Below, in pieces: positions 1 through 8,299 of a stretch of DNA of 17,624 nucleotides. Under the pieces are notes generated by a model. The model was not told the origin of the DNA and made no database searches. It was given only the letters and a program-made list of their open reading frames with translations. How positions within the stretch are numbered: the first letter of the stretch is position 1; each line of letters opens with the position of its first letter. The stretch is from assembly GCA_905202215.1 (NCBI GenBank), contig CAJKRG010000058.1, positions 1 through 17,624 on the forward strand, given 5' to 3'. Made by a program: the position numbers and the translations under genes. The stretch comes from an uncultured Porphyromonadaceae bacterium. Its GTDB lineage: Bacteria > Bacteroidota > Bacteroidia > Bacteroidales > Muribaculaceae.

Positions 1-2
1 TG

Positions 3-740
3 CTTACTTTCTTCATGTTGACTTCTACCTTCCTTCAGAAGGAACCGACCATCGTTTACACACCTTCTTCTGTTTCTGAAGAAAAGGTGCCTATGAACAA
101 TCTGGTCACCGTGCTCGTTTCCTCGGCCGACAAGTCGGGCAAACTGGACGATCCCTCGATTGCCGAAGGTAAACTCTTCATCTCGTTTACCGGCGACGCA
201 GACTCGACTCTTTCCAGCGAAAAAATTCGCGGCATGATGCTCGACGAAGCGATCTCCATCTACAACGATCAGCACAAGAACAACCGCATCGCCCTTTCGG
301 ACCAGCAGAAAGCCGAGTTCCGCTCCACCAATATGATTGGTGTGCCTTTCTCGGAACTTCCTGAAGTCCTCTCGATGTCTATCACCGAGCGCGATAAATT
401 CATGGGTGACATGACAAACCCGAAAGTGGGAATTCCTATCGACGATAACAAAAATCGCGACGGACGTCTCAACGACTTTCAGGTATGGCTCAAAGCCATC
501 TATAATGTTGCCCAGCGCATCAACAACGAACAGGCTGAAAACCTTTCCGCTGAAGAACGCAGCCAGCTCTCGAACCTTTATACCGCACTTATGCGTAAGG
601 GTCAGGGTATCGCTATCAAGGCTGACAAGGATACTCCTTTCACCACTGTTCAGATGGTGTTTGACAACCTCCAGACCATGAAGCTGAATAAGTTCAGTCT
701 CATGACTGCCCTCAAATCTGAAGACGAACCCACCAATTAA
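3..740 (+). CDS. exbD: ExbD/TolR-family biopolymer transport protein (5' end outside window)
   Basis: Inner-membrane stator protein of the ExbB-ExbD-TonB motor, which passes proton-motive force to outer-membrane receptors. The frame is open from the first base: the residues before the first in-window ATG (15) read LTFF, followed by MLTSTF. This matches the end of an ExbD transmembrane helix (compare LLITFFML in the next gene). The ATG at 15 is therefore internal, and the true start with the membrane Asp lies upstream. The remaining 240 or so residues are the periplasmic part, unusually long for ExbD, ending in a segment (FDNLQTMKLNKFSLMTAL) that fits the family C-terminal fold. The next exbD begins 14 bases after the stop, so they are surely one operon. 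ExbD identity is firm from context. The long central insertion is typical of Bacteroidota ExbD proteins as I know them. Confidence 0.9.
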   Translation, partial: LTFFMLTSTFLQKEPTIVYTPSSVSEEKVPMNNLVTVLVSSADKSGKLDDPSIAEGKLFISFTGDADSTLSSEKIRGMMLDEAISIYNDQHKNNRIALSDQQKAEFRSTNMIGVPFSELPEVLSMSITERDKFMGDMTNPKVGIPIDDNKNRDGRLNDFQVWLKAIYNVAQRINNEQAENLSAEERSQLSNLYTALMRKGQGIAIKADKDTPFTTVQMVFDNLQTMKLNKFSLMTALKSEDEPTN

Positions 741-754
741 TCAGTAAAGACACA

Positions 755-1546
755 ATGGCACAAATAGATACATCCGACAAGGGCGGCAAAAAGAAGAAAG
801 GCGCCCAGAAAAAGATGTCGATCCATGTGGACTTTACCCCCATGGTGGACATGAACATGCTTCTGATTACCTTCTTCATGCTCTGTACTACGATGATTAA
901 ATCGCAGACTCTTCAGATCGTCCTTCCTACCAATGAGGATGTGAAGAAAGAGCAGCAGAGCCAGGCAAAGCAGTCTGAAGCGATCACCCTTATCCTTGAC
1001 ACCGAATATAACGGTGACAAGCCTGCAACCAACCCTGAGACGGGCAAAACCATTCATAATATCTACTATTATGAGGGTATGGCAGATACCTCATTCACGA
1101 CAAACAAATATCTCCAGAAGGAGCAGTTTATCGGTAATGTGAATCACGAGACCCAGGGTATCCGTAAGATCCTTCGTGGAAAGAACCAGCAGGTTATGGA
1201 TGAGTATATGAAGCTCAAAGAACAGTGGAAAAACAAGCAGATCTCTAAAGAAGAGTTTGACAAGCTGGCTAAGCAGAATGCTTCCGACTCTCTGAAGACC
1301 CGTCCTGTAGTTGTGATCAAACCCGGTCCCAACACCACTTACGAAGGTCTGATCAATGCCATCGACGAGATGAACATCAACCAGATCTCACGTTACAGCA
1401 TCGAGCTTCCGACTCATACCGATACAGTGCTTCTCCGTCACTACGAGCAGGCTAACAACGAGACTATTATCCGCCCGACCGTTCGTACACGTGCAGCCCA
1501 TATGACTGCCGCTCCTGCGGAAGGTGAATCTACTCCTAACCCTTAA
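755..1546 (+). CDS. exbD: ExbD/TolR-family biopolymer transport protein (second copy)
   Basis: Second ExbD of the TonB energising complex, 263 residues. After a lysine-rich cytoplasmic N-terminus (residues 8-20) comes the signature HVDFTPMVDMNMLLITFFML, one transmembrane helix at about 30-48. Asp32 in PMVDMNM is at the position of the essential proton-path Asp of E. coli ExbD (Asp25). The periplasmic part holds a long insertion and ends with the conserved segment around 184-225 (RPVVVIKPGPNTTYEGLINA). It lies 14 bases after the first exbD and 14 bases before tonB. The two ExbDs differ in sequence, so this is an old paralogous pair rather than a recent duplication. Tandem ExbD genes before tonB are common in Bacteroidales. 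Whether the two copies form one mixed stator cannot be told from sequence. Confidence 0.94.
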   Translation: MAQIDTSDKGGKKKKGAQKKMSIHVDFTPMVDMNMLLITFFMLCTTMIKSQTLQIVLPTNEDVKKEQQSQAKQSEAITLILDTEYNGDKPATNPETGKTIHNIYYYEGMADTSFTTNKYLQKEQFIGNVNHETQGIRKILRGKNQQVMDEYMKLKEQWKNKQISKEEFDKLAKQNASDSLKTRPVVVIKPGPNTTYEGLINAIDEMNINQISRYSIELPTHTDTVLLRHYEQANNETIIRPTVRTRAAHMTAAPAEGESTPNP

Positions 1547-1560
1547 ATCGCTGAAAGAAA

Positions 1561-2412
1561 ATGGCAAAAGATGTAGATCTTACCTCAAAAGAGTGGCGCG
1601 ACATAGTATTCGAAGGTAAAAACAAGGAGTATGGCGCATATAAACTGCGCGAAACCTCCCCTGCGCGTCACACCAAAGCTGTTGTTTCGGTGCTCATCGC
1701 GGTTGCGATAATCCTTGTTCTTCTCATTCTTTCAATTTCCGGAGTCTTCGCTAAACCCGAAGACGATCAGGTGGCAGTCAGCACCGTTCAGGAAGTGACT
1801 ACCTTTGATGCCGAAGAGGAAATCGAGGAAGAGGAAGAAGAGGTATTCGAGATTCCTCAGGAACCCGAAGAAATCGTAGCTCCCGAAGAAGTTGCCAACC
1901 AGCAGCAGGTAACCGACCTTCTTATCGTTGAAGACGAGAAGATCGAAGAAGACAAACAAGTGAAGAATCAGGACGAAGTTCTTGAGAATGAAGCTGCCGT
2001 AGGTTCTGTTGATATCACCGAAGGTACCAATGACCTTAACAAGATAATCGTTAAGGAACAGGTTATCGAACAGCCCAAGGTTGAAGAAGAGCAGCCTATG
2101 AACATAGCCATGGTTGAGCAGAAACCGCAGTTCCCCGGCGGTGAAGGCGAAATGTACAAGTGGCTTGGCGCGAATATCGTATATCCCCCGGCTGCCGCTG
2201 AAGAAGGCGTTTCCGGTCGTGTGGTAGTCGAATTCGTTGTAGGCAAAGACGGTTCTATCACCAATGTACGTGTGGTACGTCCTCGTCACCCCGCTCTTGA
2301 CAAGGAGGCACTTCGAGTAGTGAAGGCAATGCCCAAGTGGATCCCCGGCCGTAACAACGGTCAGCCCGTTAAGGTAACCTATACACTCCCCGTAACCTTC
2401 AAACTCCAGTAG
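1561..2412 (+). CDS. tonB: TonB energy-transducer protein
   Basis: Carries energy from the ExbB/ExbD motor to outer-membrane TonB-dependent transporters. The 283-residue protein has a cytoplasmic N-terminus with the Bacteroidota motif EYGAYKLRETSPA (23-35), one transmembrane helix (about 40-63), and a periplasmic spacer. It ends in a TonB C-terminal domain (about 186-283) containing PQFPGGEGEMYKWLGANIVYP, then GVSGRVVVEFVVGKDGSI and the final PVTFKL strand. The spacer is acidic instead of the Pro/Lys-rich repeat known from Proteobacteria: residues 85-110 are mostly Glu, including a run EEEEEE. The gene follows exbD by 14 bases with an A-rich leader and is the last gene of the operon, with a terminator 31 bases after the stop. 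This could be a dedicated TonB for one receptor set, since Bacteroidales carry several; that is inference. Confidence 0.95.
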   Translation: MAKDVDLTSKEWRDIVFEGKNKEYGAYKLRETSPARHTKAVVSVLIAVAIILVLLILSISGVFAKPEDDQVAVSTVQEVTTFDAEEEIEEEEEEVFEIPQEPEEIVAPEEVANQQQVTDLLIVEDEKIEEDKQVKNQDEVLENEAAVGSVDITEGTNDLNKIIVKEQVIEQPKVEEEQPMNIAMVEQKPQFPGGEGEMYKWLGANIVYPPAAAEEGVSGRVVVEFVVGKDGSITNVRVVRPRHPALDKEALRVVKAMPKWIPGRNNGQPVKVTYTLPVTFKLQ

Positions 2413-2443
2413 TATTCGCTTTTGAATTCCATACCCCTCCCTG

Positions 2444-2474
2444 AAAGCCCGGCGCGAAAGCCCCGGGCTTTTTT
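2444..2474 (+). terminator. Rho-independent terminator of the exbD-exbD-tonB operon
   Basis: Nine-base stem AAAGCCCGG (2444-2452) pairs perfectly with CCGGGCTTT (2463-2471) around a 10-base loop. The T-run goes on to 2474. It lies 31 bases after the tonB stop and ahead of the GH3 promoter. Confidence 0.9.
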
Positions 2475-2520
2475 ATACACTAATGGCACGATATGCAACG
2501 TTCATATGTTTTATTTGGGC

Positions 2521-2528
2521 TATCTTTG
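2521..2528 (+). promoter_or_regulatory. Bacteroidota-type -7 box for the GH3 gene
   Basis: TATCTTTG fits the TAnnTTTG -7 consensus and lies 24 bases before the GH3 ATG, downstream of the tonB terminator. No good TTTG is seen at the expected 19-20 base distance upstream, so the promoter may be weak or need an activator. Confidence 0.6.
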
Positions 2529-2552
2529 TCATATCAATAGTATCTAATAATC

Positions 2553-4733
2553 ATGATAACAGACAGGATTGTCAAAAGATTTATGAGCTTCAGTGTCGCA
2601 TTGGCGGTACCTCTCACAATATTCGCCCAGATATATAAGGATCCGAATGTCTCTGTCGAGAAACGCGTATCGGATTTGCTGTCACGTATGACTTTGGAAG
2701 AGAAAGTCTGGCAGTTGAATCAGGCCGGATTCGGGAATAACAGAAATATCAACAATACCGGTGAAAAGCTTAAGCATATACCGCCTCAGATAGGATCGCT
2801 GATATATACCGATGAGGACGTTGCCTTGCGCAATGCCATGCAGCGCAAGGCTATGGAAGAATCGCGTCTCGGCATTCCTATTCTTTTTGGCTATGATGTT
2901 ATTCACGGTTATCGTACTGTATATCCTATCTCACTCGGGCAGGCTTGTTCCTGGAATACTGATCTGGCGAGAGAGGCTTCTGCGGTAGCTGCATACGAGG
3001 CGGAAGCCGGTGGTATCGACTGGACGTTTTCGCCGATGATAGATGTTGCCCGCGATCCCCGTTGGGGGCGTGTCTCCGAAGGTTATGGTGAGGACCCGTA
3101 TGCAAACGCCCGTTTTGCTGTCGCTGCCGTTGAGGGATATCAGGGTAACGATCTTTCGGCCGACGGCAATATTGCGTCTTGTCTGAAACATTATATCGGT
3201 TATGGAGCTTCGACGGGCGGACGCGACTATTCCTGTACTGATATCTCTGACCAGGCGCTCTGGGACACGTATATGCCGCCATACAGGGCCGGTGTTGAAG
3301 CAGGTGCCGCTACAGTGATGAGTTCGTTCAACGATATCAACGGTGTACCGTCTACTGCCAACAGTTTTCTGCTGACCGATGTATTGAGGAATACACTTGG
3401 TTTCGGAGGTTTTGTTGTCTCCGACTGGAATGCTGTCGCGCAGCTTGTGGCGCAGGGCGTGGCGGCGGATCGTGCCGATGCCAATGCAAAAGCTTTCAAT
3501 GCCGGAGTCGACATGGATATGGGAGATAATGTCTATGCCGAGAATATGGCTGCTTTAGTCCGTTCAGGCGTTGTGTCTATTGAGGCGATCGATAAATCCG
3601 TTGCACGTGTGCTTGAGCTTAAATTCCGCCTCGGCCTGTTCGATAATCCATATACACCCGAACTTCCGGCGTCGGAGACAATGTTGCTTCCTGAAAGCAG
3701 AATTGTGGCCCGTAAGCTTGCAGAGGAATCTATGGTGCTGTTGAAGAATAAAGACAATGTTCTTCCATTGGCAGCCAACGGAAGGATCGCTTTGATTGGC
3801 CCTTTGGCTGCCGACAGGGAACATCTGCTTGGTTCGTGGAGCGGTCATGGGCATCAGGAGGATGTTGTTTCGATTCTTGATGGGTTAAAATCACGTTTCG
3901 GTAATAGTGTCGGGTATATCGCCGGGTGTGACTTTGATGGCGATGACACGTCTATGTTCGGCGAAGCCGTGGCTTTGGCGAAAAAATCGGATGTTGTCGT
4001 GCTCTGTCTCGGTGAAAAAAGAGAGTGGAGCGGTGAGAATGCCTCGAGGGGATCTGTCATGCTTCCCGATATACAGAAGCGTCTTCTTAAGGAAATCTAT
4101 GAAACAGGCAGGCCTGTTGTGCTTGTTTTGGGTAATGGCAGGCCTCTCGTGCTGACAGAAGAAGAACCGCTCTGTGCGGCGATACTGGAGATGTGGCAGC
4201 CCGGTGTGGAGGGCGGAAACGCTTTGGCCGCTATTCTTGCAGGTGATGTGGCTCCGTCTGGAAAACTTGCAATGACATTTCCCAGGCATGTTGGTCAGAT
4301 TCCGGTTTTCTATTGTGAGCGACCGCGTGCGCGTCACGATCAGGGATTCTATCAAGACATGCCTACAGATCCTCTTTACGATTTCGCGTATGGTCTCGGC
4401 TATACCGAATTTGTCTACGGTGATATATCTGTCGCAAAGAATGGCGACGGTACATACAAGGCCTCTGTGCCCGTGACAAATGTCGGTTCCCGCGACGGTC
4501 TCGAAACGGTCCATTGGTTTGTATACGATCCTGTATCTTCTGTTTCGCGTCCTGTCAGAGAGCTTAGATTCTTCGAAAAAAAGAATATTAAGAAAGGTGA
4601 GACGATTGTGTATGAATTCGAGATCGATCCCGATAGAGATCTGGCTTTCGTGAACAGAAACGGAGAGAGTATTCTTGAGTCGGGCGAATATATAATTATG
4701 GTAAAGAACAAAAAAGCGACGATACTTTTATGA
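2553..4733 (+). CDS. Glycoside hydrolase family 3 (beta-glucosidase/beta-xylosidase type, BglX-like)
   Basis: Exported exo-acting glycosidase that would release beta-linked terminal sugars from oligosaccharides. An N-terminal signal peptide (hydrophobic 11-25, likely cleaved near TIFA-Q) gives a periplasmic or surface enzyme. The (beta/alpha)8 domain spans about 35-360 and carries LGIPILFGYDVIHG (106-119), the substrate-binding KHY (212-214) and VVSDWNA, where Asp291 is the expected nucleophile. The second alpha/beta domain (about 390-600) contains EWSGENASR (491-499), the loop region where the acid/base Glu of BglX-like enzymes lies; I cannot say which Glu acts. YGLGYTEF (613-620) then leads into a fibronectin-III-like C-terminal domain. 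At 726 residues it is full length for the BglX group. Substrate is not readable: beta-glucosidase is the default, with xylosidase possible. The next gene starts 13 bases after the stop and is probably co-transcribed. Confidence 0.94.
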   Translation: MITDRIVKRFMSFSVALAVPLTIFAQIYKDPNVSVEKRVSDLLSRMTLEEKVWQLNQAGFGNNRNINNTGEKLKHIPPQIGSLIYTDEDVALRNAMQRKAMEESRLGIPILFGYDVIHGYRTVYPISLGQACSWNTDLAREASAVAAYEAEAGGIDWTFSPMIDVARDPRWGRVSEGYGEDPYANARFAVAAVEGYQGNDLSADGNIASCLKHYIGYGASTGGRDYSCTDISDQALWDTYMPPYRAGVEAGAATVMSSFNDINGVPSTANSFLLTDVLRNTLGFGGFVVSDWNAVAQLVAQGVAADRADANAKAFNAGVDMDMGDNVYAENMAALVRSGVVSIEAIDKSVARVLELKFRLGLFDNPYTPELPASETMLLPESRIVARKLAEESMVLLKNKDNVLPLAANGRIALIGPLAADREHLLGSWSGHGHQEDVVSILDGLKSRFGNSVGYIAGCDFDGDDTSMFGEAVALAKKSDVVVLCLGEKREWSGENASRGSVMLPDIQKRLLKEIYETGRPVVLVLGNGRPLVLTEEEPLCAAILEMWQPGVEGGNALAAILAGDVAPSGKLAMTFPRHVGQIPVFYCERPRARHDQGFYQDMPTDPLYDFAYGLGYTEFVYGDISVAKNGDGTYKASVPVTNVGSRDGLETVHWFVYDPVSSVSRPVRELRFFEKKNIKKGETIVYEFEIDPDRDLAFVNRNGESILESGEYIIMVKNKKATILL

Positions 4734-4746
4734 TAAAAAGGAATTT

Positions 4747-5505
4747 ATGCCTATTTTTGCAGATATGAACGGGCATAATTCTGATAGGATAAATAACAGA
4801 GAGAATGGTTCGACAGCCATTCTCTTTGTGCATGGAATTCTTGGGAACAGAGAATTTTTCAACTTTCTCATGCCATTTGTGCCCGCGGACTGGACAGTGG
4901 AAACCCTGCTTCTCGAAGGTCATGGCGGTACGCCTCTGGATTTTGCGAAGACGACCATGTCACGCTGGAAGAGTCAGGTGCACCGAACTGTCCTTGAATT
5001 GCGCAGACATCATCAAAAGATATTGATCGCAGCCCATTCGATGGGTACGTTATTTGCAATCCGTGAAGCTGTCGAGGGAAATGCCGATTCTGTTTTTTTA
5101 TTGAATGCCCCGCTACGAATACGATTGACAAAGCGCTTGTTTGTGACCCCATGGAAGATTATGCGCAAGAAAATCGCTCCGGATGATGTGTGGACTCGCG
5201 CCGCTCGTGAGGCTTACGGGATAGAATATGATGCCAATCTGTTCCACTATTTAGGCTGGATACCAAGATATATTGAACTATTTGCCGAGATAAGGAGAGT
5301 TCGTAAAATATGTCCCGAAATGCACCGTCGCGCCGAGGTGTTTCTTTCTGTCCACGACGAGATGGTCTCTATCGTATCCCGACGATATTTCGAGGATAAT
5401 CCCTATGTTTCCATTAATATATTGCCTTCGTCCGGGCACTATTATTATACTGAGGAGGACAGTGCTTATATAGTGACTGCTTTCTCGAATTTTATATCAT
5501 TGTAA
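4747..5505 (+). CDS. Alpha/beta hydrolase (esterase/monoacylglycerol lipase-like)
   Basis: Cytoplasmic serine hydrolase of 252 residues without a signal peptide. It shows the oxyanion-hole motif FVHGILGN (27-34), the nucleophile elbow AHSMG with Ser98, Asp204 in SVHDEMVS, and His231 in SSGHYYY: a full Ser-Asp-His triad in the correct order. The pattern resembles carboxylesterases of the Est30/monoacylglycerol lipase type; the substrate cannot be named. It starts 13 bases after the GH3 stop, with AAAAGGA (4736-4742) just ahead of the ATG at 4747. A second in-frame ATG at 4765 is possible, because TATTTTTG at 4752-4759 looks like a -7 box inside the first codons. Both starts keep the whole fold. 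A link to sugar-ester removal with the GH3 enzyme is only a guess from position. Confidence 0.87.
   Translation: MPIFADMNGHNSDRINNRENGSTAILFVHGILGNREFFNFLMPFVPADWTVETLLLEGHGGTPLDFAKTTMSRWKSQVHRTVLELRRHHQKILIAAHSMGTLFAIREAVEGNADSVFLLNAPLRIRLTKRLFVTPWKIMRKKIAPDDVWTRAAREAYGIEYDANLFHYLGWIPRYIELFAEIRRVRKICPEMHRRAEVFLSVHDEMVSIVSRRYFEDNPYVSINILPSSGHYYYTEEDSAYIVTAFSNFISL
4752..4759 (+). promoter_or_regulatory. Possible internal -7 box at the start of the alpha/beta hydrolase gene
   Basis: TATTTTTG matches TAnnTTTG. If used, transcription would begin close to the second in-frame ATG (4765), giving an almost leaderless message. No matching -33 TTTG is visible, so this may be chance. Confidence 0.25.
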
Positions 5506-5525
5506 GAAGTGGACGCGTCTTTTGT

Positions 5526-6017
5526 TTATCGTGCGAGTTCTATGACTTCACAGTCGCGCATGTCTGAGCCGTCGATTGTGAGGAGCACGAGGGTCCTTAC
5601 TTTGTGCCATCCCTGTTGACCTGCAGCTCCTGGATTGATATGAAGCAGTCCGAGTTCCTTGTCGTACATTACCTTTAGTATGTGCGAATGGCCGTCGACC
5701 ATAAGTCGGACGCTTTCGTCGCGTAGCAGTCGTTTCATGCCGGGGCTCCATCGTCCCGGATAGCCTCCGATATGTGTCATCAGTACGCGTACTCCCTCGA
5801 TATCGAAGGTCAGAAGCTCCGGGCAATTACGTCGCACACTTCCTGTGTCGATATTGCCGCAGACGGCTCGTACCGTGCAAATCTCTCGCAGACGCAGAAT
5901 AATGTCATAGTCACCGACATCGCCAGCATGCCATATTTCGTCGCAATCGGCGAAGTATGTCGCAAATCGGTCGTCCCAATATCCGTGCGTGTCGCTGAGT
6001 ATGCCTATCTTTTTCAT
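5526..6017 (-). CDS. YfcE/MJ0936-family metallophosphoesterase
   Basis: Two-metal phosphodiesterase of 163 residues, the compact size usual for this family. Metal ligands are all present in order: SDTHG (Asp9, His11), AGDVGD (Asp33), CGNID (Asn55), THIGG (His82) and DGHSH (His110, His112). Family members hydrolyse phosphodiesters in vitro; the natural substrate is usually unknown. It ends 20 bases from the convergent alpha/beta hydrolase stop, with no clear terminator between them. It starts 53 bases after the stop of the upstream ion channel gene on the same strand, so it is probably the last gene of a CotH-channel-phosphodiesterase transcript. Start chosen at MKKIGILSDTHG, where the first beta strand begins directly. 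Confidence 0.92.
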   Translation of the reverse strand: MKKIGILSDTHGYWDDRFATYFADCDEIWHAGDVGDYDIILRLREICTVRAVCGNIDTGSVRRNCPELLTFDIEGVRVLMTHIGGYPGRWSPGMKRLLRDESVRLMVDGHSHILKVMYDKELGLLHINPGAAGQQGWHKVRTLVLLTIDGSDMRDCEVIELAR

Positions 6018-6070
6018 ATTATGAAGCTTTTTGTCAAAGATACGACATTACACCGGCGTTTGCAACAATG

Positions 6071-6790
6071 TCAAAGCTCTTTATTTTCCTCCTTTGCTTT
6101 TTTAACGGAACGTGTCACATAATCGGTAAGGTAGACCGTGAAGAGAGGAAAAATTATCATACCTGATACAGGCAGTACGACAGCGACAATCTTTCCAGCT
6201 ACAGTGACAGGCGATATGTCGCAGCCGACAGTCGACATATTCATAGCCGACCACCACAATGCCGTCCAGTATGATTTTACTTCAGGATTGACTCCTGCCT
6301 CGCGTTGATAAAATATCAGCGAACAGAAATAGCCTACCAGAAGCATAATCGACAGATACGACATGAAAAGACTGGTGACGGCGTTTGACGACAGATAGCT
6401 GATCATTATCGACAATGCCAAAGCGCCGCGGGCCAGTGGAAGGAAACGGGCGAAGTACAGGGCATCATGATTCAGGACGATGTGCATCTGGTTGAGAATG
6501 TTGAGATAGGGAATGGAAAGGAGTAGAAAAATTATCCTGTGCCTGAAATATCGCCACTTATCGGTGGCATATCTTAATCCTATGAAAAAATCAGTTATGA
6601 ATATGATGCATACCCAGAACTGAAATGTCATGTAGGCATGATTTTCAATAAAATTGACACGCTCAAACGTATCAATAGATATCCATACGATCAGCAGCAC
6701 CGAGAGCACGAGTACCAAAGCATTCATTGTTCCCGATAGGATAGAGCGAAATTCGTTCTTAGGTTTTAGCGGCGGAACAGTTGCATTCAT
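6071..6790 (-). CDS. Voltage-gated-type ion channel (potassium channel superfamily) with atypical filter
   Basis: Inner-membrane channel of 239 residues with the six-helix plan: S1 about 22-40, S2 54-72, S3 86-98, S4-like 112-133, S5 136-160, pore helix 173-186, S6 197-223, then a charged tail. The pore reads YWTALWWSAMNMSTVGCDISPVT. It aligns to the K+ channel pore TTVGYGDIxPVT, except that the Tyr-Gly pair is replaced by a single Cys190, giving TVGCD (187-191). The S4-like helix has only Arg115 and Arg121, so strong voltage sensing is doubtful. The fold assignment is solid, but ion selectivity is not: it may be a non-selective or differently selective channel. It lies 69 bases after the CotH gene stop and 53 bases before the phosphodiesterase gene. 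Confidence 0.85.
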   Translation of the reverse strand: MNATVPPLKPKNEFRSILSGTMNALVLVLSVLLIVWISIDTFERVNFIENHAYMTFQFWVCIIFITDFFIGLRYATDKWRYFRHRIIFLLLSIPYLNILNQMHIVLNHDALYFARFLPLARGALALSIMISYLSSNAVTSLFMSYLSIMLLVGYFCSLIFYQREAGVNPEVKSYWTALWWSAMNMSTVGCDISPVTVAGKIVAVVLPVSGMIIFPLFTVYLTDYVTRSVKKAKEENKEL

Positions 6791-6859
6791 GAGATGAATT
6801 CCATTAATATATGTTAATATTCCAACGTTTCTGTGTCCGCTTTGTTCACTGCATTCTGC

Positions 6860-8113
6860 CTATCTGATAGGAGCTGTTGGTAAATGGCTGTTAAACCACT
6901 CCATATTTCTTTGAAGAGCATTTTTTATTCGATCCGCTCTTAGTTGAGCTGTCTGGGTCGGATCGTCGTTCCATCTTGCACAATCATTTTGCCATGCTTT
7001 GTCAAGAGGGAGCAATATATTGTCGGTATAATCGAATATCGCAGTCAGTTTGTCAGGATAACATTCGCGCCACACACATTCGACAGCATGACAAAAACTG
7101 TTATATTGAATCATTTCTCCGATCCAGTGAGGTCTGAAGCCGTAATGTGCCTTCATTTTGAAAGTATAGTCGGTTTTATGTCGGTTATAGCATACCAGAT
7201 CCCAAATCGGACCGGCGAGCCATTTCGAATTATCGCCGGAATCTTTATGAAGGTAGAAACTGCCGTGAAAACCATCGGGATTATCCATCACCTCCTGCAA
7301 TATGAAATATCGGGCCATGCTTTCGATATCAATATGATCTTCCCATATGGTTGAAGTTTTGTCAGACGAATAGATTGCTTTGGTGATAGTATTGAACTCG
7401 TCTGTGAGCCACTGAAGTTGTACACTCGATAAATTTTCGGGAGAGTGATAGCGCAATGTCAGATCCCATAGATTGTTTTCAGGTATAATGATCTGGCATT
7501 CATCGCGGTAGTTGTCAACTTCCACAAGCCATCCTCCGCTTATCAGATCGGGATCGGTTTCCTGATCCTTTTGTTCATATATATTCACGCGGTTTTTGTC
7601 TATGCGGATGGTTTCTGTTAAAAAATATAGTCCGATATAATCGCCGTTCAATACGACTTCTACCGGCCGGAAAGATGGTGTCCATCCGATATTCATCAGT
7701 TTTCCCAACTGTAATCCGGCGACTGTATTCTCTGACGGCTTCAAGAGAGCCCAATGTTTGTTTTCCGGCATCCCCATTATTGCAGTCTTTTCCCCCAGTT
7801 TGATTTTATACGGTTTTTTGGGGCTTTTCCATGACGAATGACCTCGTCCGCGTATCTGCATAGGCAATCTGTTTTCTGCGGAGCCCAATGGCTCAATACC
7901 TTCGATTCCCATTGCATCGAGATAATATGAGGAAGTGAGATATTCATCTTTTGATTCAACGGGCCTGTGGTGCTCTGTTTCGATATACATGACGGGTAAT
8001 GTACCGGATATTGTTGCTGGGGCGAATGGTTCGACCGCATCAGGATTATCTTTGCAGGATATAAATGTCAATATCGACAGCAGACAGCAAATGGTTTTGA
8101 TTAAATTCTGCAT
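6860..8113 (-). CDS. CotH kinase-family lipoprotein
   Basis: Lipoprotein of 417 residues. The signal peptide ends in a lipobox, LTFISC, with Cys20 as the lipidated residue. CotH-family signatures follow: RGRGHSSWKSPKKPYKIKL (88-106) with the conserved Arg and Lys residues, KHWALLKP (119-126), VEVVLNGDYIGLYFLTETI (151-169), EVMDNPDGFHGSFYLHKD (274-291) and GPIWDLVCYN (301-310) with Asp305 at the expected metal-binding position. CotH of Bacillus spores is an atypical protein kinase. In Bacteroidota, secreted CotH proteins are common and their targets are largely unknown. The gene is the first of the minus-strand run 8113-5526. No -7 box is seen directly upstream: a long palindrome begins 26 bases before the start and may have displaced or supply the promoter. 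Confidence 0.9.
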   Translation of the reverse strand: MQNLIKTICCLLSILTFISCKDNPDAVEPFAPATISGTLPVMYIETEHHRPVESKDEYLTSSYYLDAMGIEGIEPLGSAENRLPMQIRGRGHSSWKSPKKPYKIKLGEKTAIMGMPENKHWALLKPSENTVAGLQLGKLMNIGWTPSFRPVEVVLNGDYIGLYFLTETIRIDKNRVNIYEQKDQETDPDLISGGWLVEVDNYRDECQIIIPENNLWDLTLRYHSPENLSSVQLQWLTDEFNTITKAIYSSDKTSTIWEDHIDIESMARYFILQEVMDNPDGFHGSFYLHKDSGDNSKWLAGPIWDLVCYNRHKTDYTFKMKAHYGFRPHWIGEMIQYNSFCHAVECVWRECYPDKLTAIFDYTDNILLPLDKAWQNDCARWNDDPTQTAQLRADRIKNALQRNMEWFNSHLPTAPIR

Positions 8114-8138
8114 AGGAGTTATATTTCGGGAAATTTAA

Positions 8139-8299
8139 GAGAGCGTTTGAATTTAACTTTATGAAATCTTTAGAGGCCTTTCCGGGCTGTTTTAAGCTTT
8201 CATTCAGTCATTATGGAACCCATAATTCCTTCATTCAATCTCAAAACAGTCTCGGAAATCTTCTCTAAATCTTAACATAAGTCAATTTCAAACACTCTC
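8139..8299. repeat. 161-base imperfect palindrome, candidate MITE-like element
   Basis: The ends are inverted repeats: GAGAGCGTTTGAATTTAAC at 8139-8157 against the reverse complement of 8281-8299, which reads GAGAGTGTTTGAAATTGAC (16 of 19 identical). Complementarity continues in blocks (TTTAGAG, TTTCCG, CTGTTTT) to the centre, where TTATGG (8211-8216) and CCATAA (8220-8225) form a perfect stem with a 3-base loop. The triplet TAA lies directly outside both ends (8136-8138 and 8300-8302), as a short target duplication would. A 35-codon ORF (8161-8268) runs through it, but its reading is explained by the palindrome. It could be a non-autonomous transposon, a dispersed repeat, or a structured regulatory RNA. 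Confidence 0.65.

Noticed and set aside
1732..2289. 185-codon minus-strand frame opposite tonB
   Set aside because: Shadow of tonB. The Glu-rich region reads as Phe/Leu repeats on the other strand; tonB has clear domains.
3891..4514. 207-codon minus-strand frame inside the GH3 gene
   Set aside because: Antisense to a well-supported GH3 coding sequence, with no recognisable domain.
8161..8268. 35-codon plus-strand frame MKSLEAFPGCFKLSF...
   Set aside because: It lies wholly inside the palindrome at 8139-8299, so its sequence is explained by the repeat; no leader or family support.
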